Of a stretch of DNA of 32,930 bases, positions 23,823 to 30,864 are shown one piece after another. The stretch is from Chitinophagaceae bacterium (lineage in GTDB: Bacteria > Bacteroidota > Bacteroidia > Chitinophagales > Chitinophagaceae), in NCBI GenBank assembly GCA_027489035.1, contig JAIYAN010000014.1, forward strand, positions 1 through 32,930, in the 5' to 3' direction. The notes beneath the pieces were generated by a model, which ran no database searches, had not been told where the DNA came from, and saw only the letters and a list, made by a program, of their open reading frames with translations. Position numbers and translations under genes: made by a program. How positions within the stretch are numbered: position 1 is the first letter of the stretch; every line of letters starts with the position of its first letter.

Positions 23823-24746
23823 TTAATCAGTTGTTTCATTATCAACAGTTGTCATTTTATTAACAAAATAAACACCCAAGAAAATACAAACCGCAGCGAT
23901 GATTTTGGTTAAGTCTATGGTTTCTCCCAAAAATATCATTGCAATTATAGTTGCAAATAATGGTTGCGAGTAAATATATGAACCCGAAACAGAAGCACCT
24001 AAATGTTTTATGCCATATAGGTTAAATAAATAAGCGCAAAATGTACCACCGATTACAACTAATGCAAGTGTGCCAAATGCTTCTGGTGTATAAGTACTCC
24101 AAGGTGTTTGACTAAATTCGGACCAACAAAATGGAAGCGCAACAATACAACCTACAGTAAATAATGTTCTAATTACAGTAAAGGAATCATATCTTTTCAT
24201 CAATGGCTTTACCAGCACAAAATAATAAGAATAGCAAATTGCATTTACAATAATATAAAAATCGCCAAGCAAAATGTCATTGGCATTTCCAGAATCATTT
24301 CTTGATCTTATTAATAATGTAGAACCAATTACACCCAATATCAAACCAATAATTTTATTTTGTGTAAGTCTTTCTTTCAAAATCCAAGCTGCAATAATGG
24401 TAATAAAAATTGGTGTAGTTAACATTAACAAAGAAGCGTGAACAGTATGTGTCAATGAAAGCCCTTTAATAAATAAAAGTTGATTTATCGTAATACCCAA
24501 TAATGCACAAGTAAAAAATCTTTTATAATGTATACGATTGATGCTTTCTTTATTTTTCGAGAAAAAATACATGATCCATAGTAATATGGTGGTGCCAAGC
24601 ATACGGGTGAAATTTAAACCAAATGGAAGTATAAATTTATTGTTGAACAAAAATTTTATTGCAGTGAAATTGATGGCAAAGAATATATTGGTACCTAATA
24701 GCGCAAGGTGTGGCTTGATATTATTTTTCATTAAAACGAATAACAT
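23823..24746 (-). CDS. EamA/DMT-family transporter
   Basis: The protein has 307 residues and ten predicted membrane helices in two EamA repeats. Typical pieces are ALLGTNIFFAINFTAIK at the start, the end of repeat 1 near TPIFITIIAAWILKERLT, and the end of repeat 2 with QPLFATIIAMIFLGETID. EamA proteins usually export amino acids or other metabolites across the inner membrane. The substrate cannot be told. The ATG at 24746 is used here; an ATG five codons later (MKNNIKPH) is equally plausible. The GNAT gene follows 23 nt downstream. Confidence 0.92.
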   Translation of the reverse strand: MLFVLMKNNIKPHLALLGTNIFFAINFTAIKFLFNNKFILPFGLNFTRMLGTTILLWIMYFFSKNKESINRIHYKRFFTCALLGITINQLLFIKGLSLTHTVHASLLMLTTPIFITIIAAWILKERLTQNKIIGLILGVIGSTLLIRSRNDSGNANDILLGDFYIIVNAICYSYYFVLVKPLMKRYDSFTVIRTLFTVGCIVALPFCWSEFSQTPWSTYTPEAFGTLALVVIGGTFCAYLFNLYGIKHLGASVSGSYIYSQPLFATIIAMIFLGETIDLTKIIAAVCIFLGVYFVNKMTTVDNETTD

Positions 24747-24820
24747 TAAAAATGTAAACTACAATGTTACAAAATTGGATTGGTAGTAAGGTGATGCTTG
24801 CGAATAATTTTAAAACAGAA

Positions 24821-25080
24821 AGGCGCGAAGGATTTGAAACACGAAGGCACTAAAACACAAAGGCACGAAGCTTTTTTTAAAAATAGAAGCTAATAAATGG
24901 AAAGTGCTTCCAACCTTAAACTATTTAACCAGCGTAGCGATTTAAACCTTCTTTGTTTCACGCAAAGGAGCAAAGGCGCAAAGGCACGAAGCTTTTTTCT
25001 AGATAAAAGATGCTAATAAATGGAAAATGCTTCCAACCTCTTGAACCTTTTGAACGCATTGAACCTCTTGAACCATTTAT
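24821..25080 (+). repeat. Two tandem composite repeat modules
   Basis: Module 1 (24821-24949) has AGGCGCGAAGG, ACGAAGGCAC, CAAAGGCACGAAGC, a T-run, GAAGCTAATAAATGGAAAG, GCTTCCAACC, TTAAAC words and CAGCGTAGCGATTTAAACC. Module 2 (24958-25080) has CGCAAAGGAGCAAAGGCGC, GGCACGAAGC, a T-run, TGCTAATAAATGGAAAATG, CTTCCAACC, and then a TTGAACC cassette instead of the TTAAAC one. The order of parts is the same in both. Confidence 0.85.
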
Positions 25081-25094
25081 TCTAGGTCACAAAA

Positions 25095-25120
25095 AAACCG
25101 TCCTTAGAAAAAGACGGTTT
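25095..25120 (-). terminator. Minus-strand terminator, probably of recA
   Basis: AAACCGTC (25095-25102) and GACGGTTT (25113-25120) form an 8-bp perfect stem with a 10-nt loop. On the minus strand the stem runs into T7, so it works best for minus-strand transcripts. The nearest upstream minus-strand gene is recA, whose stop is about 370 nt away across a repeat module. Confidence 0.75.
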
Positions 25121-25250
25121 ATTACTTAACTAACCCAAAAAATACAACAGAATGAACGTTGCACTATTTTTAAAAAATCGTTTACTAAAATTTATAACAT
25201 CTTAACTCAATCATAAAAGCCGCGAAGTTGAAACGCTTGCAGCATTTTTT

Positions 25251-25377
25251 GACACAAAGACACGAAGACGCAAAGGCACGAAGGTTTTTTACAAAAACAA
25301 AGAAGCTAATAAATGGAAAGAGCTTCCAACCTTAAACCCTTAAACTATTAAACCAGCGTAGCGATTTAAACATTCTT
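25251..25377 (+). repeat. Composite repeat module downstream of recA
   Basis: It has GACACAAAGACACGAAGACG, CAAAGGCACGAAGG, a T-run, ACAAAGAAGCTAATAAATGG, AGCTTCCAACC, TTAAAC words and CAGCGTAGCGATTTAAAC. This is the same order as the modules at 24.8 and 29.5 kb. Confidence 0.85.
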
Positions 25378-25491
25378 CTTTTCATGCTAAGCTCCCAATG
25401 AAGCAAGAAAAACAAAGCGATTGATACAAAATATAGCCACTAAATTGAAATGCTTTACATTTTTGGCAAATCGATTTTGTATCAACAAAAA

Positions 25492-26493
25492 TTATTGCGC
25501 TTGCATTTCTTTTATCTTCTCTCTGATTTTGCCTTCTATTTCATTGGCCATTCCTGGATTATCGATTAGCAGTTGTTTTACAGATTCGCGACCTTGTCCT
25601 AATTTATCCGAATTATAACTGAACCAGCTGCCACTTTTTTGTACGATGCCCAACTCTACACCCATGTCAATAATCTCACCCACCTTAGAAATTCCTTCAC
25701 CATATATAATGTCAAATTCTGCTTGACGGAAAGGAGGCGCCACTTTATTTTTTACCACTTTTACCTTGATGTGGTTACCTACAATTTCATCACCATCTTT
25801 TATTTGTGTCATTCTACGAATATCCAAACGAACAGACGCATAAAACTTCAACGCATTACCACCTGTTGTAGTTTCTGGATTTCCAAACATCACTCCTATC
25901 TTCTCTCTCAATTGATTGATAAAAATGCAACAGCTATTTGTTTTAGAAATCGTTGCCGTTAACTTTCTCAACGCCTGACTCATCAATCTTGCATGCAATC
26001 CCATTTTGCTATCGCCCATTTCTCCTTCCAATTCACTCTTTGGAACCAACGCTGCTACTGAATCTATAACCACAACATCCAAAGCACCTGATAATATTAA
26101 TCTATCCGCAATTTCTAACGCTTGCTCTCCATAATCAGGCTGTGATATCAACAAATTATCTATATCTACACCCAACTTTTGCGCATAAGCACTATCAAAA
26201 GCATGCTCCGCATCTATAATCGCGCATATTCCACCCTTTTTCTGCGCTTCTGCTATAATATGTGTAGCCAAGGTTGTTTTACCCGACGACTCTGGACCAT
26301 AAATTTCTATTACACGCCCTTTAGGCAAACCTCCAATTCCTAACGCCACATCCAAACCAATTGATCCTGTTGAAATAACCCCTTGCTCCGTTATCGGTTT
26401 TTCATTCATCATCATTACAGAACCTTTTCCAAAGTCCTTGTCAATCTTGTCCATGGTAAGCTTTAACGCTTTTAATTTTTCTGTGTTGCTCAT
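25492..26493 (-). CDS. recA: Recombinase RecA
   Basis: The protein has 333 residues, slightly shorter than E. coli RecA. Walker A GPESSGKT is at 66-73, Walker [16 protein letters not shown] near 135-150, loop L1 [20 protein letters not shown], and loop L2 region [19 protein letters not shown]. The C-terminal domain is present ([17 protein letters not shown]) and ends with a short [12 protein letters not shown] tail. It forms filaments on single-stranded DNA for homologous recombination and stimulates LexA-type cleavage. A -7 box TAGTTTTG lies at 26537-26544, 43 nt before the ATG. I saw no intein or insertion. The transcript probably runs on to the terminator at 25095-25120. Confidence 0.98.
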   Translation of the reverse strand: MSNTEKLKALKLTMDKIDKDFGKGSVMMMNEKPITEQGVISTGSIGLDVALGIGGLPKGRVIEIYGPESSGKTTLATHIIAEAQKKGGICAIIDAEHAFDSAYAQKLGVDIDNLLISQPDYGEQALEIADRLILSGALDVVVIDSVAALVPKSELEGEMGDSKMGLHARLMSQALRKLTATISKTNSCCIFINQLREKIGVMFGNPETTTGGNALKFYASVRLDIRRMTQIKDGDEIVGNHIKVKVVKNKVAPPFRQAEFDIIYGEGISKVGEIIDMGVELGIVQKSGSWFSYNSDKLGQGRESVKQLLIDNPGMANEIEGKIREKIKEMQAQ

Positions 26494-26536
26494 GTTTTTT
26501 GTTTTAATTGATGTATCTAATTTTTTTATTCGAATA

Positions 26537-26544
26537 CAAAACTA
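26537..26544 (-). promoter_or_regulatory. -7 box TAGTTTTG of recA
   Basis: An exact TAnnTTTG match on the minus strand, 43 nt upstream of the recA ATG. A TTTG lies 16 nt further upstream, a little closer than the usual 19-20. Confidence 0.5.
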
Positions 26545-26807
26545 AGGGATTGTTTTTATTCAAACTAATTTATTTAGCATTATTTACTAAGTTTTTTATA
26601 CAAAATTTTTTGAGAAAAAAAGCAATATCGTATGTTTAAAAAACACGAAGTTATATAGATTGTTCATTTTGACTATTAATTCTTGTATTTGAAGTGTAAT
26701 TTTTTGGGGAGCTATTCTATTTGAATGGAAAATGGTTAATTATATATCTAACATCAAGTTTATTCTTTCTCTATTCTTCTTTTTATTTCATCAAATGCGA
26801 TGTTCGT

Positions 26808-26815
26808 TATCTTTG
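26808..26815 (+). promoter_or_regulatory. -7 box TATCTTTG of the ABC importer operon
   Basis: An exact TAnnTTTG match, 30 nt before the ATG at 26846. No clear -33 box was found. Confidence 0.5.
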
Positions 26816-26845
26816 ATTTCTATAAAATTTTAAACGCTGCTTTTT

Positions 26846-27808
26846 ATGAAATCGATTCTTTATGCTTTAATGGTCATTTGTTTTTTTACAGGATGTAATT
26901 CAAAAAAATCCAGCGTTCCTGTGGTTGCATTTATTGATGCTTTTCAAGACAATACCATCGCACAAGCCAAGCAAGGTTTTTTTGATGCACTGCAAAAAAA
27001 TGGTTTCGATGAAAAAAAAGGTACGGTAAAAGTTATTTATAGAAATGCTCAAGGCGACATTCCAACGCTTACACAAATTACCAAATACATGATTGCGCAA
27101 CAACCCGCGCTCATCGCCACCTGCCCCACATTATCCACCATCACCGCCATTCAAAACACAAAAGAAATTCCAGTTTTTATGATGGTGAGCGGCACGCCTA
27201 CTTTAATGAAATTGAATGACGCTAAAGGAAATGAACCAAAGAATTTATTCGGCACCGGAGAAACGCTTGGTTATATCGATACTTCATTCGGACTCATCAA
27301 CACACTCATCAAACCTAAAAATCAGAAAATAAAAGTTGGGATGATTTTTAATCAAGCCGAGCCTCAATCTGTTGAAGCCATGAACGCCATTAAAAAACTC
27401 GCCGATACGGATAATATGGAATTGATTGCCCTTCCGGTGAATACTTCTGCTGATGTTCAACTCGTTACGCAATCTTTATTGTCTAATCAAATTGATGTGT
27501 TTTTTGCAAATCCAGATAATACGGTTTTTGCATCTTTTGAAACCATCGTTAAATCTTGCAATCAAGCGAACGTGCCTATATTAACTAGCGAAGCAGGATT
27601 GGTTGCACGTGGCGCCCTTGCTGCATTTGGTGCCGATATTTATCAATGGGGATTTCAAGCGGGTTTGCAAGCAGCAGAACTTTTAAAAACGAAATCTACT
27701 TCTAACCTACATTGGCAAATTGTACAAAAACGAAATAAAGTTTTCAATGCAGATGTAGCCAAAAAATACAACATCATTATCCCTGCTGATTTTAAAGCCA
27801 TAAAATAA
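26846..27808 (+). CDS. ABC importer substrate-binding lipoprotein (ABC_sub_bind/TrpX type)
   Basis: The protein has 320 residues with a lipoprotein signal, lipobox FTGC and lipidated C17. The body looks like the periplasmic-binding type I fold of the ABC_sub_bind family: VVAFIDAFQDNTIAQAKQGF, ATCPTLSTITAIQNTKEIP, VGMIFNQAEPQSVEAMNAIK, VFFANPDNTVFASFETIVKS and VARGALAAFGADIYQWGFQA. It would capture a small ligand and hand it to the permease. TrpX-type relatives in Firmicutes bind aromatic amino acids, but the ligand here is not readable from sequence. The stop overlaps the next start (TAATG), showing translational coupling. Confidence 0.85.
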   Translation: MKSILYALMVICFFTGCNSKKSSVPVVAFIDAFQDNTIAQAKQGFFDALQKNGFDEKKGTVKVIYRNAQGDIPTLTQITKYMIAQQPALIATCPTLSTITAIQNTKEIPVFMMVSGTPTLMKLNDAKGNEPKNLFGTGETLGYIDTSFGLINTLIKPKNQKIKVGMIFNQAEPQSVEAMNAIKKLADTDNMELIALPVNTSADVQLVTQSLLSNQIDVFFANPDNTVFASFETIVKSCNQANVPILTSEAGLVARGALAAFGADIYQWGFQAGLQAAELLKTKSTSNLHWQIVQKRNKVFNADVAKKYNIIIPADFKAIK

Positions 27809-28683
27809 TGAGTCAATTTTACCTAACGGCTTTACAATTGGCTTTATGCCTCGGACCAATGGCCATGGGCATTTTCATTTCCATGAAAGTGTTTAATATC
27901 CCCGACATTACTACAGATGGAAGTTATACTTTAGGTGCTGCCATTACTGCAATTTTAATTAGTAATAATTTGCCTTTATACATTGTGTTGCCCATAAGCA
28001 TGTTATCAGGTGCTATTGCGGGTACTTGCACCGGATTCATCCACACCAAATTAAAAATTGATGCATTGCTTTCTGGTATTTTAATTATGACGGCTTTGTA
28101 TTCTATCAATCTGTTGGTGATGGGACGATCAAATATTCCACTCATCAACACACTGTCTATTTTTGATGTGATTTCATTTTTTGAAAATGCACAGTTGAAC
28201 CAACTACTCATCGCTGTTTTAATCGTTTCTATTCTAATCTATTTTATCATTTATTTGCTCAAAACCGATTTTGGTTTAGCCATGCGCGCTACTGGAAATA
28301 ATCCCATCATGACGAAAGCGTTAGGGATTAATAATGATCGTATAAAAATTATTGGATTGGCTCTGGCAAATGCGCTTACCGCAGTAAGCGGATTTTTGGT
28401 GGCGCAATATCAAGGGTTTGCGGATATCAATATGGGCATTGGTGTTGTCATTACAGGACTTGGTTCGGTGTTGATTGCCGACACGTTAAAAAAATGGTTC
28501 GACATAAAAAAAATAAACGGGCAAATTATATTGGTTGTTTTCGGATGCTTTGTATTTCAGTTTGTATTGGCATTTACATTATCAATTGGTATAGATCCCA
28601 ACATGCTAAAAATGGTAACTGCCGTTTTTGTTTTGTTAATCGTAGCATTGCCAAAAATCAGCCAACGTTTGGTAAAAAAATAA
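27808..28683 (+). CDS. ABC importer permease (TrpY type)
   Basis: The protein has 291 residues and about eight or nine membrane helices, with the branched-chain-amino-acid-type permease (BPD_transp_2) layout. Typical parts are FNIPDITTDGSYTLGAAITA near the start and the coupling segment GLAMRATGNNPIMTKALGIN, which contacts the ATPase. VITGLGSVLIADTL is also conserved in this group. It forms the inner-membrane channel of the importer. The ATG overlaps the stop of the binding-protein gene, and the ATPase gene starts 7 nt after its stop, so the three genes form one operon. Confidence 0.9.
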   Translation: MSQFYLTALQLALCLGPMAMGIFISMKVFNIPDITTDGSYTLGAAITAILISNNLPLYIVLPISMLSGAIAGTCTGFIHTKLKIDALLSGILIMTALYSINLLVMGRSNIPLINTLSIFDVISFFENAQLNQLLIAVLIVSILIYFIIYLLKTDFGLAMRATGNNPIMTKALGINNDRIKIIGLALANALTAVSGFLVAQYQGFADINMGIGVVITGLGSVLIADTLKKWFDIKKINGQIILVVFGCFVFQFVLAFTLSIGIDPNMLKMVTAVFVLLIVALPKISQRLVKK

Positions 28684-28690
28684 AACAATC

Positions 28691-29440
28691 ATGATTCGGA
28701 TTGAAAATGTATCCAAAGTATTTAATGCGGGAAATGTTGATGAAGTGTCAGCATTAAAAAATGTTACATTACAAATAGAAGCCGGGTCTTTTGTTGTAAT
28801 CGTTGGGTCAAATGGTAGCGGAAAATCAACCTTACTTAATTTAATCTTAGGTAGTTTTTTTTCTTCTTCTGGAAAGATTTTTATTAATGAAAACAACATT
28901 ACACAATTACCGGGGCACGAGCGTAGCAAATGGATATCAATGGTTTTTCAAAATCCTGCAAATGGTACGGCGCCTGATTTGTCTATATTAGAAAATTTCA
29001 GATTGGCTGCTTTGCGATCTTCTAACAAAACCATGAAAATTGGTATTGATAATGATTTCGTTGAATTGGTGCGCGAAAAAATAAAAAAGTTAGACATGGG
29101 TTTGGAAGATAAACTGAATCAACCCATGGGAAGTTTATCGGGTGGACAACGACAAGCACTTACCCTACTCATGGGCGTTATGGATAAAACGGATGTATTG
29201 TTAATGGATGAACCTACGGCAGCGTTAGATCCGAAATCTGCACAAAAAATTATGGAATTGGCTAAAGAAATTAACGCAAGTCTTGGCATCACCGTTGTGT
29301 TAATTACGCATAGTTTAAAAGATGCTTTACAATATGGAGATCGATTATTAATGTTTAAATCGGGTGTCATTGCAAAAGACATTAATGAAGCAGAGAAGCA
29401 GAAGTTAACGTTGAACGAAATGTATGAATGGTTTTTGTAG
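28691..29440 (+). CDS. ABC importer ATP-binding protein (TrpZ type)
   Basis: The protein has 249 residues. Walker A GSNGSGKST is at 39-47, the Q-loop FQNPANGTAPDLSI near 86-99, the signature LSGGQ at 149-153, Walker B VLLMDEPTAALD at 169-180, and the switch histidine in VVLITHSLKDAL. The stretch NPANGTAPDLSILEN is typical of the ATPases paired with ABC_sub_bind systems. It powers the importer of this operon. The stop codon TAG is shared with the first bases of a GC-rich AGCCCCC repeat. Confidence 0.95.
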   Translation: MIRIENVSKVFNAGNVDEVSALKNVTLQIEAGSFVVIVGSNGSGKSTLLNLILGSFFSSSGKIFINENNITQLPGHERSKWISMVFQNPANGTAPDLSILENFRLAALRSSNKTMKIGIDNDFVELVREKIKKLDMGLEDKLNQPMGSLSGGQRQALTLLMGVMDKTDVLLMDEPTAALDPKSAQKIMELAKEINASLGITVVLITHSLKDALQYGDRLLMFKSGVIAKDINEAEKQKLTLNEMYEWFL

Positions 29441-29465
29441 CCCCCTCTATCCCCCAAGGGGGAAG
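29439..29465 (+). repeat. AGCCCCC palindromic element overlapping the ATPase stop
   Basis: AGCCCCCTCTATC then CCCCAAGGGGGAAG. Its first two bases are the last two of the TAG stop codon at 29438-29440. It is the left partner of an inverted pair with 29612-29637. Confidence 0.8.
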
Positions 29466-29469
29466 TTTT

Positions 29470-29596
29470 AACACGAAGACACGAAGACGCAAAGGCACAA
29501 AGTTTTTTTATAAAAAAAATAAGCTAAAAACGGAAATTACTTCCAACCATTAAACGATTAAACTATTAAACCAGCGTAGCGATTTAAACCTTTCTT
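29470..29596 (+). repeat. Composite repeat module between inverted AGCCCCC elements
   Basis: It has ACACGAAGACACGAAGACG, CAAAGGCACAAAG, a T-run, AAGCTAAAAACGGAAATTAC, TTCCAACC, TTAAAC words and CAGCGTAGCGATTTAAACC. It has the same layout as the modules in the recA island, here bracketed by the elements at 29439-29465 and 29612-29637. Confidence 0.85.
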
Positions 29597-29611
29597 TCAC
29601 TGAAACTTCGA

Positions 29612-29637
29612 GCTTCCCCCTAGGGGGATCGAGGGGC
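29612..29637 (-). repeat. AGCCCCT palindromic element (inverted partner)
   Basis: On the minus strand AGCCCCTCGATC then CCCCTAGGGGGAAGC. It faces the copy at 29439-29465, giving a BIME-like arrangement around the composite module. Confidence 0.75.
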
Positions 29638-29651
29638 TGTCTTCCAAAAAA

Positions 29652-29683
29652 AACAACCTGCTCAAATGAATGAACAGGCTGTT
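29652..29683 (-). terminator. Terminator of the fibre/dockerin operon
   Basis: On the minus strand AACAGCCTG (29683-29675) pairs with CAGGTTGTT (29660-29652), with one G-U pair and a 14-nt loop, and runs into a T-run. It lies 27 nt after the stop at 29710. Confidence 0.8.
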
Positions 29684-29709
29684 TATTTTAATCAACAAAT
29701 CATCCGTAA

Positions 29710-30810
29710 TTAATAAGGACGTGCATAATACAATAACAACGTGCTATTGTTTTCTATCAATTGAATGTCGAATATATCTGAAGATCCATCGCCATTACAA
29801 TCACTAGCATCATAACCAAACAATAAGTTTGAAGCTTCGTTCTCTGTAATTTGTACATCAAATATATCAACTGTTCCATCCTGATTTACATCTCCAGCAT
29901 ATATCGCATAGATACCGCTACTTACTGATTTCATTGGATCATTAAATCCATCGGTATACGCCGAACTTAAGCTTGTGCTAAAGTCGTAGTTGCTAATTGG
30001 ATTTATTTTTATGGGTTCTGCACTCCATAATTCGATGCTGTTTCTATGTTTTAAGGCTACATAATAATTGTTGTTTAATGTAGCTCCTGGGAACACTGCA
30101 GTTAAAGTACCATCTGTATGCAATACCGTTTTTACGCTATAATCTGGTGTTGCTGATGATAAGTTAGCGGCACTCCATAAATTTACTTCTACGCTATCCG
30201 TTTCGGTATCATTTGTGCTGATACCTAAATCGTATAAGTTGGCGCGCATGATACCGTTGCCAATGTAGAAACCTTCTAGGAAGGCGGTTAGGTTTAGGGT
30301 GGTTGTACAAGTGTTGATGGTTACATTCAACACATCACTTGTTGTTCTTTCTGGTTTACTCGAAACCAATCTTGCTTTATAACCAGAACCGGCAATTGAA
30401 GTTGCAGGAACGGTAGCTTCAATACTACCCGACACCATCGATATTACCGAACCAATTATAACAGGGTTGGCAAAACTGCCATTGGCATCGCTGAGCTCTA
30501 CAGTAAATACATTAGAAGCATCTACATAACCCGCCGCCGAAAACGGAACGGATATATTATAACCCGCACAAACTGTAGCTTCCGAAATATCCACCCGCAA
30601 ATCAATCTCGGGTTGTTGCTGGCCCTGAGTAAGTTGTTGGTTATTGGCAGAGAGCTTTGTATTAAAAGTTTCTCCTGTTGTATAACTCAAACTTACACCG
30701 CCGCCTGTAGCCCTGCCCCCAGCCGTAGCCGTTACACGAGGACTAAGCGATTGCCCAAAGCCTGTGGAGGCAAGCAGTAAAAGGAGTATAAGTGTTTTTA
30801 TATTTTTCAT
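29710..30810 (-). CDS. Secreted protein with C-terminal dockerin-like repeats
   Basis: The protein has 366 residues. The signal peptide is MKNIKTLILLLLLASTGFGQ. The next segment, TGGGVSLSYTTGETFNTKL then LTQGQQQPEID, is the SYTIGE...LTQGFQQ-type N-terminal block common in secreted Bacteroidota proteins. The middle is beta-rich Ig-like. The C-terminus (305-352) holds two calcium-loop repeats, AGDVNQDGTVDIFDVQ and ASDCNGDGSSDIFDIQ, which match the duplicated EF-hand-like loops of type I dockerins. No standard type IX C-terminal sorting domain follows, and the protein ends in RPY. It is transcribed 54 nt downstream of the fibre gene and is probably cotranscribed. A partner with a cohesin was not found in this window. 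Confidence 0.8.
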   Translation of the reverse strand: MKNIKTLILLLLLASTGFGQSLSPRVTATAGGRATGGGVSLSYTTGETFNTKLSANNQQLTQGQQQPEIDLRVDISEATVCAGYNISVPFSAAGYVDASNVFTVELSDANGSFANPVIIGSVISMVSGSIEATVPATSIAGSGYKARLVSSKPERTTSDVLNVTINTCTTTLNLTAFLEGFYIGNGIMRANLYDLGISTNDTETDSVEVNLWSAANLSSATPDYSVKTVLHTDGTLTAVFPGATLNNNYYVALKHRNSIELWSAEPIKINPISNYDFSTSLSSAYTDGFNDPMKSVSSGIYAIYAGDVNQDGTVDIFDVQITENEASNLLFGYDASDCNGDGSSDIFDIQLIENNSTLLLYYARPY

Positions 30811-30864
30811 TACTATTTTTTTGAGTATTGTAACAATGTTTTATTAATCAGATAAAACGAATGA

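Larger units (their letters stand above)
24747..25491. other. 745-bp repeat island between recA and the EamA gene
   Basis: There is no gene. It holds three composite repeat modules (24821-24949, 24958-25080, 25251-25377) and a minus-strand terminator (25095-25120). The island lies downstream of recA and upstream of the EamA gene, both on the minus strand, so it must also hold the EamA promoter near its left end. Confidence 0.8.
26494..26845. other. Divergent promoter region between recA and the ABC importer
   Basis: This is AT-rich and gene-free, with TAnnTTTG boxes facing both ways: 26537-26544 (minus, for recA) and 26808-26815 (plus, for the importer). A lone AAAACACGAAGTTATAT at about 26640 is a fragment of the ACGAAG repeat. 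I did not find a recognisable LexA-type palindrome. Confidence 0.55.

Noticed and set aside
24821..25377. A possible CRISPR array in the recA repeat island
   Set aside because: The repeats are composite and 120-130 bp long, with conserved rather than unique spacers. There are no regular 25-40-bp repeat/spacer units and no cas genes.
26494..26845. A LexA-type SOS box upstream of recA
   Set aside because: I looked for a clear palindromic operator near the recA promoter and did not find one that I could support.
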